This document shows, in pieces, positions 1-6,975 of a stretch of 6,979 nt of DNA (position 1 is its first letter; each line of letters begins with the position of its first letter). Source of the stretch: Chthonomonas sp. UBA2391 (GTDB taxonomy: Bacteria > Armatimonadota > Fimbriimonadia > Fimbriimonadales > Fimbriimonadaceae); the NCBI GenBank assembly GCA_002343825.1, contig DDSL01000071.1, positions 174 to 7,152 on the forward strand, given 5' to 3'. Position numbers and translations under genes: made by a program. The notes under the pieces were generated by a model, which had not been told where the DNA came from, did not search any database, and saw nothing but the letters and a program-made list of their open reading frames with translations.

Positions 1-2345
1 GCGGCCCAGTCGCGGCTCGATCCCGAGCCATATTCCTTGCCCGCCAGGACGATCAGCCCCACCCCGTCGGCTTGGTACTTTTCGGCTGCGTCATAGATCG
101 CCATGACTTCGCCGGTCGGGAGGTAAGTGGTCACTCCGCCCTCCGTACCGGGGGCCAGGTGGTTCTTGATCCGGATATTGGCAAAGGTGCCGCGGACCAT
201 CGCCTCGTGGTTGCCTCGGCGCGAACCATAGCTGTTGAAGAGGTGGGGGGCCACTCCGTTCTCGCTCAGATAGCGTCCGGCGGGTGAAGAGCCCTTGATC
301 GATCCGGCCGGGGAGATGTGGTCGGTCGTGATCGAATCGCCGAGCACGGCCAAGCATCGCAGTCCCGAAAGCTCGCGGACTCGGTCGGGCGGGGTCAGGC
401 TCATGCCGTCGAAGTAGGGAGCCTTCTTGATATAGGTCGAATCGGGCTGCCAATCATAGAGCTGACCGCCGGTGACCTGGATGGCCTGCCACTGCTCGTC
501 ACCCTCAAAGACGCTCGCATACGTTCGGCTGAACATCTCGCGGGTGATGTGGCTGGTCATGACCTGTTGAATCTCGTCCTGGGTTGGCCAGATCTCGCGG
601 AGATAAACCGGATTGCCGTCCTTGTCCTCGGCGATCGCGTCGGTGGTCAGGTCGATGTGGATGGTCCCGGCAAGGGCGTAGGCCACGACCAGCGGGGGCG
701 ACATCAGGTAGTTCGCCTTCACGTCGGGATTGACCCGGCCCTCGAAGTTGCGGTTGCCGCTCAGGACGCTGACCGCGACGAGGTTCTCGTCGTTGATCTG
801 CTTGCTGATCTCTTCGGGCAGGGGGCCGCTGTTGCCGATGCAGGTGGTACACCCATAGCCGACTACGTTGAACCCAATGGCATCGAGGTCATGGATGAGA
901 CCGCTGGATTGGAGGTACTCGGTGACGACCTTGCTGCCGGGCGCGAGGCTGGTTTTGACCCAAGGCTTTGGCTTGAGGCCCAGGGCGGCGGCTTTGCGGG
1001 CGACGAGGGCGGCGCCGATCATCACGCTGGGGTTGCTGGTGTTGGTGCAACTGGTGATGGCGGCGATCACCACGCTGCCGTGGGTGAGGGTGTCGGTGGC
1101 GGTGCGCTCGAGGACGGCCGTCCCGCCGCCGCTCGAAGCCTGAGAGCCGGGCAGGGAATCGGGGAAGGCGCCCAGGAAGCTCTGCCGCGCTCCGGCGAGA
1201 TTCGTCCGATCCTGGGGTCGCTTGGGTCCGGCGACACTGGGCTCGACCGTGCTCAGGTTGAGTTCCAGATGGCTGCTGTATTCGGCCTGGGGATATCCGG
1301 CTTCGTGGAAGAGCCCCTGGGCGCGGTAGTAGGCCTCGGTCAATTCGATCTGGTCTTCCGGACGGCCGCTCAGCCGCAGGTAGTCCAAGGTCTTGGCGTC
1401 GATGGGGAAGAATCCGCAGGTGGCGCCGTATTCGGGGGCCATGTTGGCGATGGTCGCGCGGTCGGCCACCGGGAGGCCGAAGAGGCCTTCTCCATAGAAC
1501 TCGACAAACTTGCCGACGACGCCGTGCTTGCGGAGCATCTCGGTCACGACCAAAACAAGGTCGGTAGCGGTAACCCCTTCACTGAGCTGTCCGGTCAACT
1601 TGAATCCGACGACCTGCGGGATCAGCATGCTGACGGGCTGGCCCAGCATGGCGGCTTCGGCTTCGATCCCGCCGACGCCCCAGCCGAGGACGCCGAGACC
1701 GTTGATCATGGTCGTGTGGCTGTCGGTGCCGACGAGGGTGTCGGGGTAGACCGTGCCGGTCTCGTCGTTGGTGAAGGTCACGCGGGCGAGGTATTCGAGG
1801 TTGACTTGGTGGACGATGCCGGTGTTGGGCGGAACGACCTTGAAGTTGCGGAACGCGGTCTGGCCCCATCGCAAAAACTCGTAGCGCTCCTGGTTGCGCT
1901 GATATTCCAGGTCGCGGTTGATCATCAGCGCGGCCGCGCTGCCATAGGCATCGACTTGGACGCTGTGGTCAATAACGAGTTCGACGGGTTGCAGGGGGTT
2001 AATCTTGTTGGGGTCTCCGCCGAGGGTCGCCATGGCGTCTCGCATAGCCGCGAGGTCGACGACGCAGGGAACTCCGGTGAAGTCCTGGAGCAGAACCCGG
2101 GCCGGCATAAAGCTGATTTCGGTATTGGGTTCGGCCTTGGGGTCCCACTTCAAAAAGGCTTCGATGTCGGATTTGGTGACGCCAACGCCACCGTCCTCGG
2201 CGCGGAGAAGGTTTTCGAGGAGAATCCGCAGGGTGATCGGCAAGCGGTTGAGGTTGTGTCCCTGCTCGGCGAGTGCGGAGAGTCGGTAGTAGGAGTGCTC
2301 GCGGCCTCCGGCGGCGAGGGTTGCTTTGGCACCGAAGCTATTCAT
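1..2345 (-). CDS. acnA: Aconitate hydratase, AcnA type (C-terminus cut by window edge)
   Basis: Cytoplasmic [4Fe-4S] enzyme that interconverts citrate and isocitrate through cis-aconitate in the TCA cycle. The minus strand reads open from ATG at 2345-2343 to the left edge: 781 full codons plus two bases, with no stop. The start MNSFGAKATL matches the usual AcnA N-terminus. Visible landmarks are QPVELVIDHSVQVD (DHS at residues 126-128), GTDSHTTMINGLGVLGWGVG (DSH at 208-210), the cluster cysteines Cys433 (ITSCTNTSNP) and Cys499/Cys502 (GYGCTTCIGNSG), and the substrate-binding EYGSGSSRDWAA (SSRDW at 776-780). These are in the order and at nearly the positions of the ~890-residue AcnA/IRP family, so about 110 residues of the swivelling domain 4 are missing only because the window ends. 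No frameshift was seen. An AGGA lies just 2 nt before the ATG, a poor ribosome-binding site. The frame stays open upstream with a GTG at 2444-2442, but that extension would be Arg/Gly-rich and unlike AcnA, so the ATG is preferred. Confidence 0.97.
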   Translation of the reverse strand, partial: MNSFGAKATLAAGGREHSYYRLSALAEQGHNLNRLPITLRILLENLLRAEDGGVGVTKSDIEAFLKWDPKAEPNTEISFMPARVLLQDFTGVPCVVDLAAMRDAMATLGGDPNKINPLQPVELVIDHSVQVDAYGSAAALMINRDLEYQRNQERYEFLRWGQTAFRNFKVVPPNTGIVHQVNLEYLARVTFTNDETGTVYPDTLVGTDSHTTMINGLGVLGWGVGGIEAEAAMLGQPVSMLIPQVVGFKLTGQLSEGVTATDLVLVVTEMLRKHGVVGKFVEFYGEGLFGLPVADRATIANMAPEYGATCGFFPIDAKTLDYLRLSGRPEDQIELTEAYYRAQGLFHEAGYPQAEYSSHLELNLSTVEPSVAGPKRPQDRTNLAGARQSFLGAFPDSLPGSQASSGGGTAVLERTATDTLTHGSVVIAAITSCTNTSNPSVMIGAALVARKAAALGLKPKPWVKTSLAPGSKVVTEYLQSSGLIHDLDAIGFNVVGYGCTTCIGNSGPLPEEISKQINDENLVAVSVLSGNRNFEGRVNPDVKANYLMSPPLVVAYALAGTIHIDLTTDAIAEDKDGNPVYLREIWPTQDEIQQVMTSHITREMFSRTYASVFEGDEQWQAIQVTGGQLYDWQPDSTYIKKAPYFDGMSLTPPDRVRELSGLRCLAVLGDSITTDHISPAGSIKGSSPAGRYLSENGVAPHLFNSYGSRRGNHEAMVRGTFANIRIKNHLAPGTEGGVTTYLPTGEVMAIYDAAEKYQADGVGLIVLAGKEYGSGSSRDWA

Positions 2346-2461
2346 TTTCCTAGGTCGCAGTCTACCGCGCCGGTCTCCGGAGCCTCCCGCCGCTCTTTTG
2401 GTGTACCGATCAGGGTTCTCGGAACGTCCAGCCTTTGAGATCACGTATTTCTCAGAGGATT

Positions 2462-2475
2462 CTCGCAATTGCGAG
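2462..2475. promoter_or_regulatory. Perfect 14-bp palindrome, candidate operator
   Basis: CTCGCAATTGCGAG reads identically on both strands. Its centre is about 40 bp upstream of the start point expected from the TATAAT at 2498, so it covers the -35 area of the rightward promoter, and it abuts a TTGACC on the acnA strand. A dimeric regulator bound here could act on either gene. No regulator is encoded in the window and I do not recognise the motif as the site of a known family. The short loop-free form makes a DNA-binding site more likely than an RNA hairpin. Confidence 0.4.
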
Positions 2476-2497
2476 GTCAAATTTAGGCGACTAAGCC

Positions 2498-2503
2498 TAT
2501 AAT
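2498..2503 (+). promoter_or_regulatory. Consensus -10 hexamer TATAAT for the barrel gene
   Basis: A perfect TATAAT lies 26 bp before the ATG at 2530. With the usual distance to the start point, the mRNA would begin near 2509-2511 and have a leader of only about 20 nt. No good -35 is present: 17 bp upstream stands GGTCAA, and TTGCGA (2469-2474) is 23 bp away, inside the palindrome. A weak -35 would fit a promoter that needs an activator, which is inference. A short imperfect hairpin (TAGGC 2484-2488 with GCCTA 2495-2499) overlaps the hexamer. Confidence 0.55.
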
Positions 2504-2510
2504 GATCGGT

Positions 2511-2515
2511 AGGAG
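2511..2515 (+). promoter_or_regulatory. AGGAG, possible Shine-Dalgarno for the barrel gene
   Basis: AGGAG is the only purine-rich ribosome-binding-site candidate before the tandem ATGATG at 2530-2535. The gap is 14 nt to the first ATG and 17 nt to the second, longer than the usual 5-10 nt, so initiation may be weak. The better spacing favours the first ATG. It also lies almost at the predicted 5' end of the transcript. Confidence 0.4.
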
Positions 2516-2529
2516 CACCGAACTCGAAA

Positions 2530-2613
2530 ATGATGCGGTACTCGGCAAAGAGATGGCTCGCGATGAGCCTGTGCGCGTTGACTGTTGCGCACGGGTTCGG
2601 CGAAGCCATAGCC
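2530..2613 (+). other. Sec signal peptide of the barrel protein
   Basis: Residues 1-28 have the three-part structure of a Sec signal: a positive n-region (R3, K7, R8), a hydrophobic core WLAMSLCALTVAHGFG, and a small-residue c-region ending AIA before EK. Cleavage is predicted after Ala28 by signal peptidase I. The Leu before Cys15 argues against a lipoprotein. If the second ATG (2533) is used, the signal loses one residue and stays functional. Confidence 0.85.
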
Positions 2614-5600
2614 GAAAAGCCGAGCTCCGTCGGCGGCCAATCTTCGATTGAAACACTGCTGCTCGATGGCAGTGAGTTCTCGCTTCCGCTCCGCAACGGT
2701 CAGGTCTTTCCCGGTTCAGAATCGGTCGAGCTGGATGGCCGGCGGCTTCAGAAAGATGTCGATTACTTGATCGACTACGAAGGTGGCACCCTCCAGATCA
2801 TGCGATCGACCCGGAAGGGTCAACAAGTTCGAGTCAGTTATCGCTATGGTGCGGATGCGCCAAAGGCCACCGCTGGAGCTTCGATGAACCCCTTGGCCGG
2901 GCTCGGATTCCATTTCGCCGGCGGCGAGCAAAAGGTCCTTCTGGGCATGGGAATGGCCGAACGCCGCGGCGATGGCTCCCTTGTTTCCTCGAATCTGTAC
3001 GGTCTCAAGAACAATTTCCGATTCAATGGTGGTAGTGGCTTGGAAGGCGTGGTGATCGCCGGAGAAAGTCGTAAGGTCCAGAGCCACTCGCTGCTCGATG
3101 GTTCGACCTCCAGCCAGAACACAGACGACGGGAAGTCGCAGGCGATCTTGCAGACGCTGACGCTAGGCATGCTGGGCGGAAAGGTCGAAGCCAACATCCA
3201 GGATATCAGCCAAAAGTTCAGCGGATTCCGAGCCTTCAAGGATGCCGGCTTCAGCGACGAACAGGTCAACGCACTGAGCCGCGAAAAGGGACTCAAGCGG
3301 GCTAGATTTGCCCTCAAGGATTTGGGCGGGAAGGGGCTCGGATTTGGAGCCAATTACAGCGTCGTCAAGGACGGCGATAAGTCGATCCAGTGGCGGGGAT
3401 ATAGCCTGAACACCGGTGCGCTGCAAGGCCGCTGGAGCTTCCAAAAAGTCGATCGAGACTTCAACCGATTTGGCGATCTGGCCAATGCAGATCGTGAACA
3501 ACTTAAGCAAGAAGCGGGAACCCACCGAGAAGAAGTCGATCTCAAACTCAACAGCAAGGCTCTGCAGGGCGGGTACTCCGGGTTCCGCCTAGAAGAAGAC
3601 ACGGGAAGCAGCCTCTACCGACGCGGGACCAACCTCAAAGTGGGTGGCCTCGAACTCAGCTTCGGGGATCAACGAGTGGAGCAAGGGTTCAATCGTTTCC
3701 GAGCGACTCGCCTGCAAGATGCTGGTCAGCTGGAACGCGAAGGGGGCATGCGCCGCCAGAACTATGGCCTCAAGTTCGAACCCTCCAAGGGCCTGAGTCT
3801 GAGCTTCCAACAAAATTGGCTAATGGGTGTGGCCGAAGATGCTCCGCGTTTCACCGCCAACGATTTCGGTCTGAGCTTTGCCGGTTGGACGTTTAGCCAA
3901 CTCATCCGCAAGGCGGACGTAGGGTTTGGCCAGTTCGGCGCGATGGCCGATGGCGAGCGCTGGAACCACGTCAACGCAATCGGCCGGATGTACGAACCGG
4001 CAGATTTTGGCAAGCCGGGAGAAGAGGTCGGCCGGTTCATGTCGATGGGCGGAGTTGAGCGCCAGGGAACGCGCCTTCAGGGCACTCTCGGCAAAGACGC
4101 CTCGCTGATGGCCCAGGAAGTGAAAGTCGAGGGTCAAGCCGATGGTGCCTCACTACAAAGCCTTCAGCTACGATCAAAGAATCTGGACGTTACGCTCCGC
4201 GAGCAGGAAACGGGGAAGGATTTCGCTGAGGTCAATGGCCTCATGGACTTCGAAAAGGGTCGGATCGGCAATATCACCGGGCTCGGAAGACGCGATTTCG
4301 GTAGCCACTTGCGACTCGGAGCCGGTCGAGAGATTCGATTTAGCCAAAGCGCCATCGACCGTCAGATCGAAGGCGATATCCGCCGCCAAAGCTGGTCGTT
4401 CGACGATCCGACGCTGAAGTTTCGGTTCAACCGACGTTCGGTGGATGAGACGATCGGCGATCTCGGCTGGCTCCATGACCCCGAGAGGGATCTGCTCAAC
4501 CAGCTCCGAGGATTCCAGCAATCGGACTTCGGGCTCGAATGGACGGGATTGCGGAATCTCGGTCTGCGATGGCAGCAGAACGTGGCCAAAAACGAAACCA
4601 CTGGCGAAGATCGATTCTTCATGGACCGGACGGTGGACTATCAGGTCAACAAGGACCTCCGGGTCAGCTACAACCAGTTTGAAAACCGGGTTGAGAATCC
4701 GATCGAATTGCTCTATCGCCACCGGACCAGCAAGTGGGGCGTCTGGCGAAACTTCGGCCGCTTTGGGGCTGTGAGCTTCGAACAAGAGAAGACCGAATTC
4801 GAGGGTGCCCACACCGACGCTCCTGACAGCGATCGCCAAAAGATCGCGTATGAAGCGAACGTCACGGAGAAAACCAAGGTCCGCACCGAGCACACGGAAA
4901 TCCGCTACTCGGATGGCGAGTCGGAGAAAGCCCACACCCATACGGTCGAATCTCAACTCAGCCCGCGGACGGGAGTCACTGTCAGCGAGACCACCATCAA
5001 TCGCCCCAAGGACCAGAACGACGAAAAGCGTCGCACCTATGGCTTTTGGTGGGATTTTGGCAACGGCATGCGGTTTAGCTACAACTTCAACCGCCACGCT
5101 CAATCCACGGCGAACGGTGCTGAGCAAAAGCAGGTTCAGTTGACGCCCGGCCAACTCGGGGCGCTGGCGGTGGGTAGTGCCGCTTACTCGACCAACGTGA
5201 TCGACCGTCAGCGCTACCAGGCGACAGGCAATTTCCAGATTTCGACCGTCAAGCCGATCCAGCTGGGCTTCTTGCAGGACCTGACCCTGAAGTACGGAGC
5301 CGACACCTTCCGCGACCACGAGCGCTATCAGCGCGAAAATCGGCAGATGGGGGCGGGTTTCCGCATTGGCAGCACGGCGCTGGGTTGGGACTATGTGAGC
5401 CAAGTCGGGGCCGATGGGGTGCAAGCCGTAGACCGCACTTTCCGGCTGAGCACGGACCAAACCGAGACGCAGCCTTACCGCGCCAAGGTCTTCTACAAGC
5501 TTCGCACCCTGCCCGGCGACCAAGAGTGGATGATTCGCGACTACGCCTTTACGGCCCGAATCGCGCAGGGGCTGGAACTTACGCATCAACTCCAGACGAA

Positions 5601-6006
5601 TCCGGAAGTCGCCCGAGGCGATGTGATTCTGGGATCGATTCCCCAGGCGCACCGGGCCAACCGATGGCGCCTTGATTGGAAGGGAAGTGCGAGCAACCAG
5701 TGGGGAATGAGCTGGGATGAGCTGATCAACGAGCAAAACCGGACACGCAGCCGCACCGGTGGCGTGCACCTCAAGCTCTTTGCCGACAAGCCATCGCCGC
5801 TGGAACTCTATTACGGTCTCGAACAAAACGACAACCCCGACCGACGACGGACGATGCACCGGTACCACCTCCGATTCGACCAGCGACCGGGTCCGCGCCA
5901 GCTTTTCAGCGTGTTCCTCGGAAACGTCAGTTGGCAGCACTCGCGCGACGCCGGAACCCGGGTCCAGAATTGGTCGATGCGGGTGGAATACCAACTCCGA
6001 TTTTAG
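2530..6006 (+). CDS. Large outer-membrane beta-barrel protein, family not recognised
   Basis: The 1158-residue protein begins with a clear Sec signal peptide: basic RYSAKR, hydrophobic core at residues 9-24, and an AIA/EK cleavage site after Ala28. Cys15 is not in a lipobox. Residues about 41-106 form a compact beta domain (GSESVELDG, DVDYLIDYEGGTLQI, VRVSYRYG) like the small domains repeated in SprA-type surface proteins. From about 125 to the end runs a long series of alternating polar/hydrophobic strands with charged, aromatic-rich turns, and no cysteine appears in the mature protein. The chain ends VEYQLRF; a terminal Phe after an alternating strand is the BAM recognition signal of outer-membrane barrels. 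About 1030 residues leave room for 30 or more strands (inference). A motif FxRF...D..QL..E.G..R recurs at about 230, 311, 387 and, weakly, 488. There is no TonB plug, LptD, TamA/BamA or usher signature that I can name. Function is unknown; a role in surface export, adhesion or glycan handling is only possible. Start: ATG 2530, with an in-frame stop at 2503-2505 preventing a longer form. Confidence 0.85.
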   Translation: MMRYSAKRWLAMSLCALTVAHGFGEAIAEKPSSVGGQSSIETLLLDGSEFSLPLRNGQVFPGSESVELDGRRLQKDVDYLIDYEGGTLQIMRSTRKGQQVRVSYRYGADAPKATAGASMNPLAGLGFHFAGGEQKVLLGMGMAERRGDGSLVSSNLYGLKNNFRFNGGSGLEGVVIAGESRKVQSHSLLDGSTSSQNTDDGKSQAILQTLTLGMLGGKVEANIQDISQKFSGFRAFKDAGFSDEQVNALSREKGLKRARFALKDLGGKGLGFGANYSVVKDGDKSIQWRGYSLNTGALQGRWSFQKVDRDFNRFGDLANADREQLKQEAGTHREEVDLKLNSKALQGGYSGFRLEEDTGSSLYRRGTNLKVGGLELSFGDQRVEQGFNRFRATRLQDAGQLEREGGMRRQNYGLKFEPSKGLSLSFQQNWLMGVAEDAPRFTANDFGLSFAGWTFSQLIRKADVGFGQFGAMADGERWNHVNAIGRMYEPADFGKPGEEVGRFMSMGGVERQGTRLQGTLGKDASLMAQEVKVEGQADGASLQSLQLRSKNLDVTLREQETGKDFAEVNGLMDFEKGRIGNITGLGRRDFGSHLRLGAGREIRFSQSAIDRQIEGDIRRQSWSFDDPTLKFRFNRRSVDETIGDLGWLHDPERDLLNQLRGFQQSDFGLEWTGLRNLGLRWQQNVAKNETTGEDRFFMDRTVDYQVNKDLRVSYNQFENRVENPIELLYRHRTSKWGVWRNFGRFGAVSFEQEKTEFEGAHTDAPDSDRQKIAYEANVTEKTKVRTEHTEIRYSDGESEKAHTHTVESQLSPRTGVTVSETTINRPKDQNDEKRRTYGFWWDFGNGMRFSYNFNRHAQSTANGAEQKQVQLTPGQLGALAVGSAAYSTNVIDRQRYQATGNFQISTVKPIQLGFLQDLTLKYGADTFRDHERYQRENRQMGAGFRIGSTALGWDYVSQVGADGVQAVDRTFRLSTDQTETQPYRAKVFYKLRTLPGDQEWMIRDYAFTARIAQGLELTHQLQTNPEVARGDVILGSIPQAHRANRWRLDWKGSASNQWGMSWDELINEQNRTRSRTGGVHLKLFADKPSPLELYYGLEQNDNPDRRRTMHRYHLRFDQRPGPRQLFSVFLGNVSWQHSRDAGTRVQNWSMRVEYQLRF
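3217..4077 (+). repeat. Diverged protein-level repeats inside the barrel gene
   Basis: Four related segments occur in the N-terminal half of the barrel. Copy 1 (residues 230-262) has FSGF and later SREKGLKR. Copy 2 (311-340) has FNRF, D321, QL324-325, E328, G330, R333 and LK. Copy 3 (387-416) has the same residues at identical spacing, FNRF, D397, QL400-401, E404, G406, R409 and LK; copies 2 and 3 share 12 of 30 positions without a gap and lie 76 residues apart. Copy 4 (about 488-518) keeps only G, GG, RQ and L in register with copy 3. Each copy is followed by a beta-strand pair, so the unit may be a long connecting loop plus hairpin. The DNA shows no obvious repeat, so the duplications are old. 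Confidence 0.6.
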
Positions 6007-6017
6007 TGGGAGTGGTC

Positions 6018-6023
6018 TAAACT
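6018..6023 (+). promoter_or_regulatory. TAAACT, candidate -10 for a leaderless mRNA
   Basis: TAAACT fits the TANNNT form of a -10 element and stands 7 bp before the ATG at 6031, so transcription would start at or next to the A of the start codon. This is the arrangement known for leaderless genes in, for example, Deinococcus. The only Shine-Dalgarno-like string, GGGAG at 6008-6012, is 18 nt from the ATG and too far to be good. No -35 hexamer is visible in the end of the upstream gene. Read-through from the barrel gene is equally possible. Confidence 0.3.
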
Positions 6024-6030
6024 AGCCCCC

Positions 6031-6933
6031 ATGGATGTGATTCCGTACGGCGGATGGGACCGGTGTCTCAGGATGTCCGCCGGCCCTGTGGAATTGATTG
6101 CGACCCTGGAAGTAGGACCCCGAATTGTTCGATTCGGACCAAAGGGCGGGAGTAATCTCCTTTTTGAAAACCCCAGGACGATGGGCACCAAGGGCGGTCC
6201 CGACTATAAGGGGTATGGCGGTCACCGACTTTGGACCGCACCAGAGGATACAGTCCGGACTTACGAAGCAGACAACGATCCCCCGGCGGTCACCGAAGTC
6301 GAAGGCGGGTTCCGCCTGACCACTGTCCTCGGGCCGAGTGGGCTCGAGAAGTCCATCACCATCCTAGCGAACGCCGAACAGGAAAGCTTCACCCTGATTC
6401 ACGAGGTGACCAACCGCGGATCCGAGCCCATCTGCATCGCCCCGTGGGCGATCACGGTGATGGCGGCGGGCGGGGTTTGCCTCTTTCCCCAGGCACCCGA
6501 GCGGCCTCACGCCGAGTCGCTGCTCCCGGCCCGGCCACTGGTCCTTTGGTCGTATGCCGACATGTCGGACCCGCGCTATACCTGGGGACGGAGGTGCGTG
6601 CGCCTGCGGCAAGAGGCCGGTACCGAACCCACCAAGATCGGGGCCTGGGTAGAGCAGGGCTACGCGGCCTATGCTCTTCATGGTCATCTCTTCTTCAAGC
6701 GGTTCTCGGGCACGTGGGGCAACTACCCAGACTTTGGCTGCAATTTCGAGACGTTCACCCGGCATGATATGCTAGAAGTCGAATCTCTGGGGGTTCTTCA
6801 GACGCTGGCCTCGGGAGAGACGGCCACCCACACCGAGCGGTGGTATCTGGAAATCGACGCCGAAGTGCCGGAGCACGATCAGGCTCTCTCGGAGTACCTG
6901 GAGCGATTGGCAAGTTCGCGTCCTGGGGTGTGA
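6031..6933 (+). CDS. Galactose-mutarotase-like protein, DUF4380 type
   Basis: The 300-residue protein has no signal peptide and should be cytoplasmic. It has the beta-sandwich pattern of the galactose mutarotase-like/carbohydrate-binding superfamily. Landmarks in order are an N-terminal strand with EVGPRIVRFG (27-36), SNLLFE (41-46), GGHRLWTAPED (63-73), a strand pair with LEKSITI and FTLIHEVTNRG (105-130), PWAITVM (138-144), and the C-terminal YPDFGCNFETF (232-242) leading into MLEVESLG (247-254) and ERWYLEI (269-275). GGHRLW-APE and the late LEVESLG are what I associate with DUF4380 proteins. Superfamily members bind or epimerise sugars, but the substrate here is unknown and catalysis is unproven; His65 and Glu249 or Glu251 are candidate active-site residues by analogy only. 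Length suits a complete single-domain member. ATG 6031 is preferred to the in-frame ATG 6073 because the latter would trim the conserved first strand. It starts 24 bp after the barrel gene's stop, so co-transcription is plausible. Confidence 0.8.
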   Translation: MDVIPYGGWDRCLRMSAGPVELIATLEVGPRIVRFGPKGGSNLLFENPRTMGTKGGPDYKGYGGHRLWTAPEDTVRTYEADNDPPAVTEVEGGFRLTTVLGPSGLEKSITILANAEQESFTLIHEVTNRGSEPICIAPWAITVMAAGGVCLFPQAPERPHAESLLPARPLVLWSYADMSDPRYTWGRRCVRLRQEAGTEPTKIGAWVEQGYAAYALHGHLFFKRFSGTWGNYPDFGCNFETFTRHDMLEVESLGVLQTLASGETATHTERWYLEIDAEVPEHDQALSEYLERLASSRPGV

Positions 6934-6949
6934 CCTCCTAAATTGCGCC

Positions 6950-6975
6950 GGTCGGGCCCGGGGCCACTCCCGACC
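6950..6975 (+). terminator. GC-rich hairpin after the mutarotase-like gene
   Basis: GGTCGGG (6950-6956) and CCCGACC (6969-6975) are perfect 7-bp arms around a 12-nt loop that is itself GC-rich. The hairpin begins 16 bp after the stop codon at 6931-6933, a typical place for a terminator. No T-tract follows in the four bases left before the window edge, so an intrinsic terminator cannot be confirmed. It could equally be a structure upstream of the next gene. Confidence 0.35.

Larger units (their letters stand above)
2346..2529. other. Divergent intergenic control region between acnA and the barrel gene
   Basis: These 184 bp separate two divergently transcribed genes and must carry the start signals of both. 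The rightward signals are visible (TATAAT, AGGAG) and sit beside a perfect palindrome. For leftward acnA transcription I find TTGACC on the minus strand (2480-2475), directly abutting and sharing one base with the palindrome, but no good -10 hexamer 16-18 bp beyond it, so the acnA promoter is unresolved. The acnA-proximal half (2346-2440) is GC-rich and includes the 8-bp palindrome CTCCGGAG (2375-2382), for which I propose no role. There is no sign of a small gene, tRNA or known riboswitch. Confidence 0.6.

Noticed and set aside
318..2438. A 706-codon open frame on the plus strand, running opposite acnA.
   Set aside because: It is the antisense of the clear aconitase frame, is low-complexity in Gly/Asp/Val/Ala, and has no domain or start signal. 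GC-rich codon bias readily leaves the opposite strand open.
2499..2529. A possible leftward promoter overlapping the TATAAT (CATTAT on the minus strand with TTTCGA upstream).
   Set aside because: Only four of six -10 positions and three of six -35 positions match consensus, which is chance level; it would also give acnA a leader of about 150 nt.
2575..2577. Cys15 in the barrel protein's signal peptide as a lipoprotein attachment site.
   Set aside because: The preceding residues are M-S-L, and Leu directly before Cys does not fit a lipobox; a good signal peptidase I site follows at Ala28.
4174..5994. A 606-codon open frame on the minus strand inside the barrel gene.
   Set aside because: It lies wholly antisense to the barrel gene, which has a signal peptide, strand pattern and C-terminal signature. 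The antisense product shows no recognisable domain or credible start.
6231..6767. A 178-codon plus-strand open frame overlapping the mutarotase-like gene in another frame.
   Set aside because: The product is Arg/Gly/Pro/Ser-rich, as expected of an out-of-frame GC-rich read, while the overlapping 300-codon frame has conserved family motifs throughout.
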